From assembly GCF_037201805.1 (NCBI RefSeq), contig NZ_CP147404.1, positions 2,256,001 through 2,320,000 on the forward strand: DNA of 64,000 nucleotides. The letters run 5' to 3'. Under the pieces are notes generated by a model. The model made no database searches. It saw nothing but the letters and a program-made list of their open reading frames with translations, and was not told where the DNA came from. This document shows positions 45,769 through 53,395 of the stretch, piece after piece (the first letter of the stretch is position 1; each line of letters begins with the position of its first letter). Origin of the DNA: Bacillus sp. FJAT-52991 (GTDB lineage Bacteria; Bacillota; Bacilli; Bacillales; Domibacillaceae). The translations under genes and the position numbers were made by a program.

Positions 45769-45924
45769 AGTGAACCTTCAATCAGTGGGGGGTTTTCTTC
45801 ATCCCCCACTGATTGTTAGTTGAACGGATCGGGCGTTTACGGGCTGTTGATCCCCCACATACATGCCTGCGCTTCTTCTGCCATGTTGAGGTGGGGGTCT
45901 TACAGCCCGTTAATGCGGGATAAA
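45765..45924 (-). repeat. Repeat copy B, IS200/IS605-like non-autonomous element
   Basis: A 160-bp copy in reverse orientation. It starts ATAAAGTGAACCTTCAATC, then has a 12-bp stem (AATCAGTGGGGG with CCCCCACTGATT), the core block GAACGGATCGGGCGTTTACG, a second long stem (GGGCTGT..CCCCCAC with GTGGGGG..ACAGCCC) and a terminal CCCGTTAATGCGGG hairpin followed by ATAAA. Its first ATAAA contains the stop codon of the permease gene. No open frame. Confidence 0.8.
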
Positions 45925-45958
45925 AATCAACTCTTTTCTTGATTGAAAGAGTCCTATA

Positions 45959-46000
45959 ACAAAGAAAACAGCACCTATTCAACGGTGCTGTTTTCTTTGT
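45959..46000 (-). terminator. Terminator of the CheW-like gene
   Basis: ACAAAGAAAACAGCACC pairs perfectly with GGTGCTGTTTTCTTTGT over an 8-base loop. The arm itself supplies T-rich sequence on the minus strand. Confidence 0.8.
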
Positions 46001-46015
46001 CTACTTTACACTTCT

Positions 46016-46492
46016 TTATTGATCATCCTTCGCTTCTGTCATGAAGTCTTTCACATCTTCTATTCCTTCTAATGAAGACACTAACACATCCACATCAATG
46101 ATCGTAATAAGCCGATCGCCAATCGTCGCTACACCTGAGAAAAATCTTGTACTTTCATAGGATATTAAATTCACTTGTCGAACACTCTCATCAGGGAACT
46201 CAATGATTTCTTTCGCTTCCTTCACAAGTAATCCCACAGGTAGTGAATTCGTTTGAACGATTAGAAGTCGAGCCTCTTCTACACTAGAAAGCATCCGCTT
46301 ATATAACACATACTCAAAATCAATCACAGGCAAAAGTTCTTCTCTAATCTTCGTTACCCCTTTTAAATAAAGAGGCAAGTGAGGAATTGGATTAATGAAA
46401 TTCACCTTTTCAATAGAAATGACTGATTGAATTGGAACGGCATACTCTTCATTTCCAGACTCAAAAATAACAGCTTTATTGATCGATTGCAT
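46016..46492 (-). CDS. CheW-domain protein
   Basis: A 158-aa single CheW domain: KAVIFESGNEEYAVPIQSVISIEKV at the start, ITKIREELLPVIDF-like middle (here GVTKIREELLPVIDF), and FFSGVATIGDRLITIIDVDVLV. CheW couples chemoreceptors to the CheA kinase. There is no receiver domain, so it is not CheV, and no other chemotaxis gene is nearby. It may be an accessory coupling protein. AAGGGGAAG precedes ATG 46492. Confidence 0.82.
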   Translation of the reverse strand: MQSINKAVIFESGNEEYAVPIQSVISIEKVNFINPIPHLPLYLKGVTKIREELLPVIDFEYVLYKRMLSSVEEARLLIVQTNSLPVGLLVKEAKEIIEFPDESVRQVNLISYESTRFFSGVATIGDRLITIIDVDVLVSSLEGIEDVKDFMTEAKDDQ

Positions 46493-46564
46493 AAGCTTCC
46501 CCTTTCATTGTTCTCCTCTTAATGTACCATACAAAAAGAAAAATAGGTAAAAAGAACGATGAAA

Positions 46565-46590
46565 AAATTAGTTCATACAAGAACTAATTT
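46565..46590 (-). terminator. Hairpin upstream of the CheW-like gene
   Basis: AAATTAGTTC pairs with GAACTAATTT, followed on the minus strand by six T. It would stop transcription from yqjE before it reaches the CheW-like gene, acting as a second terminator in tandem. Confidence 0.6.
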
Positions 46591-46621
46591 CCCATGGGTG
46601 GATACTACATCTCCCCTTGCC

Positions 46622-46662
46622 TAAAAAAGATGGATCTGTGGAATAACTTCATTCACAGATCC
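46622..46662 (-). terminator. Terminator of yqjE
   Basis: GGATCTGTGGAAT pairs with ATTCACAGATCC; on the minus strand the stem is followed by ATCTTTTTT. Fourteen bases after the yqjE stop. Confidence 0.85.
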
Positions 46663-46675
46663 AACTACAAAAAAA

Positions 46676-47797
46676 TTAATTTTCCGAAACAACCGCTACG
46701 ATCGCGACGGCCATTTCCGCTAACTTCACTAGCTCCTCAATTGGCATTCTTTCATTCGTTGTATGAATTTCTTCATAGCCAACAGCCAAGTTAACAGTTG
46801 GTATACCGAAGCCTGCAATGACATTCGCATCACTTCCGCCTCCACTTGTTAACAATTGACTTGGACGACCGATACGTGCTGCCGCTTGTTTGGCTACTTC
46901 CACCACATGGTCCCCTTCTCCATATTTAAAACCAGGGTACATCACTTCCACATCTACTTTTGCACGCCCGTTCATTTCTTCTGCTGTCTTTTCAAATGCT
47001 TCCTTCATTTTCGTTACTTGTGCTTCCATTTTTTCCGAAACAAGGGAACGTGCTTCAGCTAAAATATGAACATAATCACACACGATGTTCGTTGCACGTC
47101 CTCCTTCAAAGCGGCCAATATTCGCAGTCGTTTCCTCATCAATTCGACCAAGTGGCATATTGGCGATCGCTTTTGCAGCCATTGTGATTGCAGATACCCC
47201 TTTTTCAGGTGCTACACCCGCATGAGCAGTCTTTCCATAAATCTCGGCTTTGATCTTTGCCTGCGTCGGCGCAGCTACAATGATATTACCTACTTGGCCA
47301 TCGCTATCAAGGGCATAACCAAATTTGGCTTTCACAAGGGATCGATCTAACACTTTCGCTCCAACAAGGCCAGATTCTTCCCCTACTGTAATAATAAATT
47401 GAATCATTCCGTGATTGTAGTTTTGTTCCTTTAATACTCTCACTAATTCCAGCATAGCAGCCAGACCCGCTTTATCATCCGCTCCAAGAATCGTCGTTCC
47501 ATCTGTCACGACATATCCATCCTTAATGCTTGGCTTCACGCCGACACCTGGAACGACCGTATCCATATGAGACGTAAAGTAAATCGGGTCTACACCGTCT
47601 TTCGTTGCTTCAAGCGTGCAAATTAAGTTGCCTGCTCCATGTCCAGTTTGAGCCGTAGTATCATCTTCATACACCTGAACACCAAGCTCTTCAAATTTCT
47701 TCGTTAATACTTTCGCAATCGTCGCTTCATTTTTTGTTTCTGAATCAATTTGAACAAGTTCAAGGAATTCATTTAATAAACGCTCTTGATTAATCAT
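46676..47797 (-). CDS. yqjE: M20-family peptidase YqjE (PepT-like)
   Basis: A 373-aa zinc di-/tripeptidase. Metal ligands FTSHMDTVVPG, TTILGADDKAGLA, ITVGEESGLVG and the terminal LTSGGGSDANVI / HTTNERM blocks are present, with a dimerisation domain in between (about 180-290). It probably cleaves short peptides in the cytosol. First gene transcribed is yqjD/mce side; this gene lies 112 bases after yqjD with a hairpin between. Confidence 0.92.
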   Translation of the reverse strand: MINQERLLNEFLELVQIDSETKNEATIAKVLTKKFEELGVQVYEDDTTAQTGHGAGNLICTLEATKDGVDPIYFTSHMDTVVPGVGVKPSIKDGYVVTDGTTILGADDKAGLAAMLELVRVLKEQNYNHGMIQFIITVGEESGLVGAKVLDRSLVKAKFGYALDSDGQVGNIIVAAPTQAKIKAEIYGKTAHAGVAPEKGVSAITMAAKAIANMPLGRIDEETTANIGRFEGGRATNIVCDYVHILAEARSLVSEKMEAQVTKMKEAFEKTAEEMNGRAKVDVEVMYPGFKYGEGDHVVEVAKQAAARIGRPSQLLTSGGGSDANVIAGFGIPTVNLAVGYEEIHTTNERMPIEELVKLAEMAVAIVAVVSEN

Positions 47798-47873
47798 CAG
47801 TTAATTCCCTCCAATAAAAATGGTTCCATTTTCAAGTATACTCTTGTACGAGAACGAAGCCAAATATTAATAA

Positions 47874-47899
47874 ATCCGGTGTTCATAGGAACACCGGAT
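47874..47899 (-). terminator. Hairpin downstream of yqjD
   Basis: ATCCGGTGTTC pairs perfectly with GAACACCGGAT over a 4-base loop, then TTTATTAATATTT on the minus strand. Confidence 0.75.
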
Positions 47900-47909
47900 G
47901 AAAAAAGAA

Positions 47910-49466
47910 TTATAAAGGGATATTGCCGTGTTTTTTATGCGGGCGCGTTTCTTTTTTCGTCCGCATCATTTCTAATCCTTGAATTAATTTGATTCTTGTT
48001 TCTCGCGGATCGATCACGTCATCCACCATTCCGCGTGCAGCGGCCACATATGGATTGGCAAACTTCTCACGATATTCCTCAATTTTATTCGCTCTCGTTT
48101 CTTCTGGATTCTCACTATTGGCAATTTCTTTAGCAAAAATAATATTCGCTGCCCCTTGAGGTCCCATAACCGCAATCTCTGCGTTTGGCCACGAATAAAC
48201 AAGATCCGCTCCGATCGATTTACTGTTCAGAGCCACATATGCCCCACCATACGCTTTACGCAAAATCACTGTAATTTTCGGCACCGTCGCCTCGGAATAT
48301 GCGTATAAAATCTTCGCTCCATGACGAATGATTCCGCCTAGCTCTTGCTTGACTCCAGGGAAGAAACCAGACACATCCTCAAATGTAATAATTGGAATAT
48401 TAAAGGAGTCACAAAAACGAATAAAACGAGCTGCTTTGTCGGAGGAATCAATATCTAAACCACCAGCCATAAATTTCGGCTGATTACAAACAAGCCCAAC
48501 CACTTCCCCTTTAATACGAGCAAAACCAATCACAATATTTTTTGCAAACTCTTTTTGCACTTCCATAAAGGAATCAGGATCGACGACATGCTCTAACACT
48601 TTGCGCACATCATACGGGCGCAAGCCATCAAATGGAACGACATCTGTAATATCTTTACGGTAATCATCCTCTTCCGAACATTCATTGATGGCTGGCTTTT
48701 CCTCGTTATTTTGTGGAAGATAGCTCAATAAAGCGCGGACCATTTCTAGCACTTCTTCTTCAGAACTTCCACGGAAATGTGCATTCCCACTAATCGTATT
48801 ATGTACTTTTGAACCACCGAGATCTTCAGAGGAAATCTTCTCACCTGTTACCGTTTCAATTACTTTAGGGCCTGTGATAAACATCTGACTCGTTTGATCG
48901 ACCATAAACACAAAATCAGTAATAGCAGGAGAATAAACGGCTCCACCGGCACATGGTCCCATAATCACAGATATTTGCGGAATCACACCTGAATAAATCG
49001 CATTTCGATAAAAAATATGACCATAACCATCTAGTGAAACAACGCCTTCTTGAATACGTGCGCCACCAGAATCATTCAATCCAACAAAAGGAGCCCCGTT
49101 TTTCGCAGCTAAATCCATCACATTGGCAATTTTCTTCGCATGCATTTCACCAAGTGCTCCACCAAATACCGTAAAGTCCTGTGAGAATAAATAAATCGGA
49201 CGACCATGTACTTTCCCATAACCCGTCACAACACCATCTCCAGGCCCCTTTACTCCATCTAGTCCAAAATCATTGCAGCGATGCTCAATAAATGGATTGA
49301 TTTCCACAAATGTACCCGGGTCTACTAATAATTCAATTCGCTCTCTCGCTGTTAATTTGCCTTTTTCATGCTGTTTTTCAATTCGGGCATCTCCACCGCC
49401 AAGCTCTACTTCACGGCGCCTGTCATATAGTTCATTGATGCTTGTGAAAATATCTTGAGTTGTCAT
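47910..49466 (-). CDS. yqjD: Acyl-CoA carboxylase carboxyltransferase subunit YqjD
   Basis: A 518-aa carboxyltransferase (propionyl-CoA carboxylase beta / methylmalonyl-CoA decarboxylase alpha type). Motifs: GGGDARIEKQHEKGKLTARERI, SQDFTVFGGALGEMHAKKI, LNDSGGARIQEGV and GPCAGGAVYSPA (acyl-CoA oxyanion hole), and KAYGGAYVALNSK in the second half. It moves the carboxyl group from biotin to propionyl-CoA. No biotin carboxylase or biotin-carrier gene is in this window. It starts 7 bases after mce; the open frame to 49586 lies inside mce. Confidence 0.93.
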   Translation of the reverse strand: MTTQDIFTSINELYDRRREVELGGGDARIEKQHEKGKLTARERIELLVDPGTFVEINPFIEHRCNDFGLDGVKGPGDGVVTGYGKVHGRPIYLFSQDFTVFGGALGEMHAKKIANVMDLAAKNGAPFVGLNDSGGARIQEGVVSLDGYGHIFYRNAIYSGVIPQISVIMGPCAGGAVYSPAITDFVFMVDQTSQMFITGPKVIETVTGEKISSEDLGGSKVHNTISGNAHFRGSSEEEVLEMVRALLSYLPQNNEEKPAINECSEEDDYRKDITDVVPFDGLRPYDVRKVLEHVVDPDSFMEVQKEFAKNIVIGFARIKGEVVGLVCNQPKFMAGGLDIDSSDKAARFIRFCDSFNIPIITFEDVSGFFPGVKQELGGIIRHGAKILYAYSEATVPKITVILRKAYGGAYVALNSKSIGADLVYSWPNAEIAVMGPQGAANIIFAKEIANSENPEETRANKIEEYREKFANPYVAAARGMVDDVIDPRETRIKLIQGLEMMRTKKETRPHKKHGNIPL

Positions 49467-49473
49467 AATTCCA

Positions 49474-49890
49474 TCAGTCCCCTTTCGCCTTGCTTTTATC
49501 ACAAAGCTCAAATAATACGCCATGTGTAGATTTCGGATGCATAAATGCCACTTGTGCTCCTCCAGCTCCTGGCTTTGATGTTTCATTAATCATTTGAATG
49601 CCTCTTTCTTTTATTTCACGGATTCTCTCTTCTATTTCAGTGACACCAAACGCCACATGGTGGATTCCCTGTCCGCGCTTTTCAATAAATTTGGCAATTG
49701 GACTATCTTCATTCGTCGGTTCAAGCAATTCAAGCTTCACATTTCCTGCATCGATAAAAGCTACTTTCACTTTCTCCGAGTCCACCACCTCAATTTTTTC
49801 AAGCGATAACCCCAGTTGCTCTGTATAGAAAGGTAAAGTTTCATCTAATGATCGGACAGCAATCCCGATATGATTGATATTATTAATCAT
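49474..49890 (-). CDS. mce: Methylmalonyl-CoA epimerase
   Basis: A 138-aa vicinal-oxygen-chelate protein. The metal ligands are the His in INHIGIAV, the Glu/His in LELLEP and GIHHVAFGV, and Glu in FELCDK. It converts (S)- to (R)-methylmalonyl-CoA, linking YqjD to the mutase encoded by mutAB. AGGGGGAT precedes the ATG. First gene of mce-yqjD. Confidence 0.93.
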   Translation of the reverse strand: MINNINHIGIAVRSLDETLPFYTEQLGLSLEKIEVVDSEKVKVAFIDAGNVKLELLEPTNEDSPIAKFIEKRGQGIHHVAFGVTEIEERIREIKERGIQMINETSKPGAGGAQVAFMHPKSTHGVLFELCDKSKAKGD

Positions 49891-49981
49891 CCTCTATCCC
49901 CCTGTTTAGAAAGTATCTATAACATTTTAAATATTCGCCATAATTCGCTAAATTCCTTCTTGTTCATCAAGATGATCAAAA

Positions 49982-50126
49982 ATAAAGTGAAACTTCAATC
50001 AGTGGAGGTTTTCTTTATCCCCACTGATTGTTAGTTGAACGGATCGGGCGTTTACAGGCTGTTGATTCCCCACCTACATGCCTACGCTTGAGGTGGGGGT
50101 CTTACAGCCCGTTAATGCGGGATAAA
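49982..50126 (-). repeat. Repeat copy C1
   Basis: A 145-bp copy, reverse orientation, starting ATAAAGTGAAACTTCAATC and ending GTTAATGCGGGATAAA. Relative to copy B it lacks about 15 bases in the loop between the two long stem arms (CCTACGCTTGAGG). The last ATAAA is shared with the first of C2. Confidence 0.8.
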
Positions 50127-50209
50127 GTGAAACTTCAATCAGTGGGGGCTCCTACACCTAAACTGCTATGTTGAGGTGGGGATTTTACCGCTCGTTCATG
50201 CGGGAGAAA
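50122..50209 (-). repeat. Repeat copy C2 (internally deleted)
   Basis: An 88-bp copy directly joined to C1 in the same orientation. It keeps both ends (ATAAAGTGAAACTTCAATC and TTCATGCGGGAGAAA) and a stem arm (GAGGTGGGGATTTTAC) but has lost the GGATCGGGCG core. Ends are diverged, suggesting it is older. Confidence 0.7.
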
Positions 50210-50288
50210 TCAACTTGTGATTTCTATGAAAAACAGCTATCATTAGAAGAAGAAAATGTATCACATAAAAGGAGCGACGATTCTTTCT

Positions 50289-50384
50289 ATGAGAAATAAA
50301 AACATACAAAAAACAGTGGTTTATATCATGCTATTTACGATGTTAGTTTCGACTTTATTCGTTGGCTTATCCATGTTTATGTAA
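50289..50384 (+). CDS. prli42: Stressosome-associated miniprotein Prli42
   Basis: A 31-aa peptide (MRNKNIQKTVVYIMLFTMLV plus STLFVGLSMFM): a short basic N-terminus and one transmembrane helix, matching the Prli42 family, which anchors the stressosome to the membrane and is needed for SigB stress signalling in Listeria. AAGGAG lies 14 bases upstream, rather far, so a near-cognate start slightly upstream is possible. It is convergent with yqjA and shares a terminator. Confidence 0.78.
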   Translation: MRNKNIQKTVVYIMLFTMLVSTLFVGLSMFM

Positions 50385-50458
50385 AAGACTGTCTTATACA
50401 AGGCTCGAACCTGAACATTGATTCAGGCTTGAGCTTTTCTTGTATAGACAGTCTTTTT
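50383..50458. terminator. Long bidirectional terminator of prli42 and yqjA
   Basis: AAAGACTGTC...TATACAAG pairs with CTTGTATA.GACAGTCTTT, with inner GCTC/GAGC and CCTGAA/TTCAGG pairing. T-runs follow. The stem includes the last codons and stop of yqjA. Confidence 0.8.
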
Positions 50459-51412
50459 CCTTTTTTTCATCCCCTTAAATGAGCTTTTGATTAATAAATA
50501 TTGTTCCATCTCTCTGACAAATTGAAACAACGCCGCTCTCGCTTCAAATTCTTCCCGCGTTGTCGGCAATTCCATCTGCTCAAATTCAGCCTTCATTCTT
50601 TGAAGCTTTTGTAAAGAAAGCTGCACGGTGTTACCCGGGTGAATATTCGTACTTAAATCTTCCATAAAGTCGGCAATAATATGCGCTTGATGAACTTGAT
50701 GAGAAAGCGAGGTGACAATCCATAAAATATGCTCGATCTTTTCAAATTGCTTTTCCCTCATATTAAAATAACTATAAAATAGCTTTTCTTCTCTTAAAAA
50801 ATGATTTTCTATATCTTGATAAGCGAGCATCTTTCCTTCTTTCAATAAATTTGCGGTCTCTGTAATTTCTTTGCCGTCCCAAATATGGTCATTGTCACGC
50901 AAATAGAGCGTAATCTCATGAAAAATCGTATAGAAATTCTCCTCGATCTTCTCTTGCAACTGATACAACTTCTCTTCTAAGCTCGGCATATATAAGTTCA
51001 TGAATAGAGCAATGCCCATTCCTACGGTAATAATCCCAAATTCATTGAGAATGTTTTCCTTAGAAATATGTCCATCAGAAAAAATATGTAAAATGATGAC
51101 ACTACTTGACACGATGCCTTCTTTTAATCCGAGAGAAACGGTTGTCGGAATAAAGAACAACAGCAATAACCCAATTACTAGTGGATGATACGCAATCCCT
51201 TCAAAAAACAGCGCACAAAAAACCATGGCTATCGTACAAGCCAGAAAGCGACTCCAAGCGGCTTGAAGCGATTTTTTCTTCGTATTTTGAATACAGAGAA
51301 TCGTAATAATACCTGCCGAAACAAAGTTTTCAAGCCCCATCCACTGAGAAATCATAATGGCTAATGCTGTGCCAATCGCTGTCTTAATAGTTCGGTACCC
51401 AATTTTAAACAT
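50423..51412 (-). CDS. yqjA: Aromatic acid exporter-family membrane protein YqjA
   Basis: A 329-aa protein: about six N-terminal helices within residues 1-145 (IGYRTIKTAIGTALAIMISQ, then GIITILCIQNTKKKSLQ) and a long helical cytoplasmic C-terminal half. This is the ArAE/FUSC-like (DUF939) layout. Export of aromatic acids is a family-level guess. The start is preceded by a good TAGGAG site and a structured leader (51413-51549). The C-terminus overlaps the shared terminator. Confidence 0.85.
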   Translation of the reverse strand: MFKIGYRTIKTAIGTALAIMISQWMGLENFVSAGIITILCIQNTKKKSLQAAWSRFLACTIAMVFCALFFEGIAYHPLVIGLLLLFFIPTTVSLGLKEGIVSSSVIILHIFSDGHISKENILNEFGIITVGMGIALFMNLYMPSLEEKLYQLQEKIEENFYTIFHEITLYLRDNDHIWDGKEITETANLLKEGKMLAYQDIENHFLREEKLFYSYFNMREKQFEKIEHILWIVTSLSHQVHQAHIIADFMEDLSTNIHPGNTVQLSLQKLQRMKAEFEQMELPTTREEFEARAALFQFVREMEQYLLIKSSFKGMKKRKKTVYTRKAQA

Positions 51413-51443
51413 TGATTAACTCCTATAAGTAAATGATTAAAAG

Positions 51444-51546
51444 AAAGAGGTTAACCCATTATCACCTCCTAGTAAAGCATCTACTATTTATTACAGTAGA
51501 TACTTATATGACCAGGATCGGTACGATAATTAGAGTTAACCTCTTT
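51444..51546 (-). promoter_or_regulatory. Structured leader upstream of yqjA
   Basis: Perfect 12-base arms AAAGAGGTTAAC and GTTAACCTCTTT enclose an inner 7-base stem (ATCTACT with AGTAGAT). On the minus strand the second arm is followed by CTTTTAATC, a weak T-run. Between the inner stem and the arm lies AGGAGGTGATAATGGGTTAA, an ideal ribosome site in front of a 2-codon frame. The whole reads like an attenuator or riboswitch, not a known class. Confidence 0.5.
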
Positions 51547-51549
51547 CAT
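51484..51549 (-). CDS. Possible 21-codon leader peptide of yqjA
   Basis: ATG 51549 follows GAGGAAGTG (within the brxB stop region) and reads 21 codons (MKEVNSNYRTDPGHISIYCN, then K) to a double stop. Codons 2-5 form one arm of the long leader stem, so ribosome passage over it would disturb folding. It may be a leader peptide for yqjA or chance. No membrane segment. Confidence 0.35.
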   Translation of the reverse strand: MKEVNSNYRTDPGHISIYCNK

Positions 51550-51555
51550 AGAAAA

Positions 51556-51993
51556 TTACACTTCCTCACAATATTGATCAAACGCTGCTTGTAGCTTTTG
51601 AACGACTGACATCGGATCATGGCCTTCAATTTCATGACGCTCTACCATGGTACAAATCTTGCCATCCTTTAACAAAGCGAACGATGGAGAAGATGGCGGA
51701 TAGCCTTCAAAATAACTGCGAGCTTTGGCTGTTGCTTCCTTATCTTGACCGGCAAATACCGTAACTAGTTGAGCTGGACGCTTGTCATAGTGGACTGAAT
51801 GAGCTGCGGCCGGACGAGCGATCCCTCCTGCACATCCACAAACTGAGTTGATCATTACTAATGTCGTTCCTGATTTTGCAAATGCTGCTTCTACTTCCTC
51901 TAGTGTTTGAAGCTGTGTATATCCTGCGGCCGTAATTTCTTCACGGGCTTGACGAACGACATCATTCATTAAAAAGTTAAAATCCATGTTCAT
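51556..51993 (-). CDS. brxB: Bacilliredoxin BrxB (YqiW)
   Basis: A 145-aa thioredoxin-like protein with the CGC redox motif in [15 protein letters not shown] (about 53-55). It removes bacillithiol from S-bacillithiolated proteins. AAAGGAGAAG sets ATG 51993. Length equals the B. subtilis protein. It lies directly upstream of yqjA. Confidence 0.93.
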   Translation of the reverse strand: MNMDFNFLMNDVVRQAREEITAAGYTQLQTLEEVEAAFAKSGTTLVMINSVCGCAGGIARPAAAHSVHYDKRPAQLVTVFAGQDKEATAKARSYFEGYPPSSPSFALLKDGKICTMVERHEIEGHDPMSVVQKLQAAFDQYCEEV

Positions 51994-52085
51994 TGACTCT
52001 TCTCCTTTTTCCTTCATAGTGTACTACTATGATAAGCTAATTGACGACTGTTTTCAAATACTACAAGTTTATTTCGATTCACTTT

Positions 52086-52244
52086 TTTATCCCGCATTAA
52101 CGAGCAGTAAGACCCTCACCTCAAAATGGCAGAAGAAGCAAAGCCATTTAGGCAGGGGATCAACTGCCCGTAAAAGCCCGATCTGTTCAACTAACAATCA
52201 GTGGAGGATGAAGAAACCCCCCACTGATTGAAGTTTCACTTTAT
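52086..52244 (+). repeat. Repeat copy D
   Basis: A 159-bp copy in the plus orientation. TTTAT flank, CCCGCATTAACGAGC, ACCCTCACCTCAAAATGGCA, GGGGATCAACTGCCCGTAAA, GCCCGATCTGTTCAACTAAC, then the right-end hairpin and GATTGAAGTTTCACTTTAT. Same structure as B with several substitutions. No open frame. Confidence 0.8.
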
Positions 52245-52249
52245 ATAAC

Positions 52250-52278
52250 AAAACAGCGGGGCAAAAACCCGCTGTTTT
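52250..52278 (-). terminator. Terminator of mutA-mutB-meaB
   Basis: AAAACAGCGGG pairs with CCCGCTGTTTT over a 7-base loop, overlapping the meaB stop. T-rich on the minus strand. Confidence 0.85.
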
Positions 52279-53395
52279 ATTCGTTCGTTTTAGGATACAC
52301 ATGGGAAAATAAATTCTCCACCGCTTGCGAAGGGGTCATTTCCCCATTCATCGCTTTTCTCTCCATCTCTTTTATATGCTCTTTGACATATGAATGCTGA
52401 TAAAAGTTCGTTTTTAACTGTTCAAGAATTAATGTGTGCATCCATTCCTTCGTCTGGCTGCTTCGGCGTTCGTCAAAAACGCCACTTTCTTTCGTCGCCT
52501 TCTCAAATGCCTGAATCATCTCCCAAATCTCGACAATTCCTCGCTGTTCGATCGATGAACATGTATACGCTTTTGATTGCCAGCCTTTTGTAGATGGCTG
52601 CAGCATATGAAGAATTTGATTAAACTCTCGCTGCGTCTTTTTCGCCAAAGGCTCATTCTCTCCATCCGCTTTGTTGACAATAATCGCATCAGCGAGCTCC
52701 ATAATCCCCTTTTTCATGCCTTGGAGCTCATCGCCGGCTCCCGTTAAGGCAAGCAAGAGGAAGATATCAACCATGCCGCGAACGAGGAATTCACTTTGGC
52801 CCACTCCGACCGTTTCGACTAAAATAATCTCAAACCCGGCCGATTCACAAAGAAGCATCGTCTCACGCGTTTTTCGATGCACACCGCCAAGCGTTCCGCT
52901 AGATGGAGAAGGCCGGATGAAAGCATTTGGATGTTTTGCTAACAGTTCCATCCGAGTTTTGTCGCCAAGAATGCTGCCTCCACTAATAGAAGAGCTCGGG
53001 TCAATAGCCAGTACCGCTGTTTTAAATCCGCTGTCACATAACATTTTACCGAACGCTTCAATAAATGTGCTTTTCCCCGCTCCCGGAACACCAGTAATTC
53101 CGATGCGAATCGACCGACCGGTTTGCGGCAATAATTGTTGTAATAGCTCTTGTCCAAACTGATAATGCTCGTTGGCGTTACTTTCAATGAAGGTAATAGC
53201 TTTCGCCAAATCCTTTCTTGACCCGGAACGCACACCAGCAACAAGTTCCTCTATGTTCGGCAAGCTTTTCACTTTTTTTTGAAATCTTTTCTTTTTCGAA
53301 GAAGTGAAGCCATCATGTGAGGAAGCAATCCCCTTCATCACATGAAGAGCAGAATCACCGCTCTCTTCTAGCTTCGGATCTTGTTTTTCATCCAT
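52277..53395 (-). CDS. meaB: Methylmalonyl-CoA mutase-associated GTPase MeaB
   Basis: A 372-aa G3E/ArgK-family GTPase chaperone that protects and loads the B12 mutase. P-loop GVPGAGKS (about 99-106), LAIDPSSSISGGSILGDKTR, switch region VETVGVGQSE, and NKADGEN (base specificity). Its ATG shares one base with the mutB stop (TAATG). Third gene of the mut operon. Confidence 0.95.
   Translation of the reverse strand: MDEKQDPKLEESGDSALHVMKGIASSHDGFTSSKKKRFQKKVKSLPNIEELVAGVRSGSRKDLAKAITFIESNANEHYQFGQELLQQLLPQTGRSIRIGITGVPGAGKSTFIEAFGKMLCDSGFKTAVLAIDPSSSISGGSILGDKTRMELLAKHPNAFIRPSPSSGTLGGVHRKTRETMLLCESAGFEIILVETVGVGQSEFLVRGMVDIFLLLALTGAGDELQGMKKGIMELADAIIVNKADGENEPLAKKTQREFNQILHMLQPSTKGWQSKAYTCSSIEQRGIVEIWEMIQAFEKATKESGVFDERRSSQTKEWMHTLILEQLKTNFYQHSYVKEHIKEMERKAMNGEMTPSQAVENLFSHVYPKTNE

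Larger units (their letters stand above)
49891..50288. other. 398-bp intergenic region with two tandem repeat copies
   Basis: The region holds repeat copy C1 and the deleted copy C2 (listed separately) and the leader of prli42. No other coding signal is seen. Confidence 0.6.
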
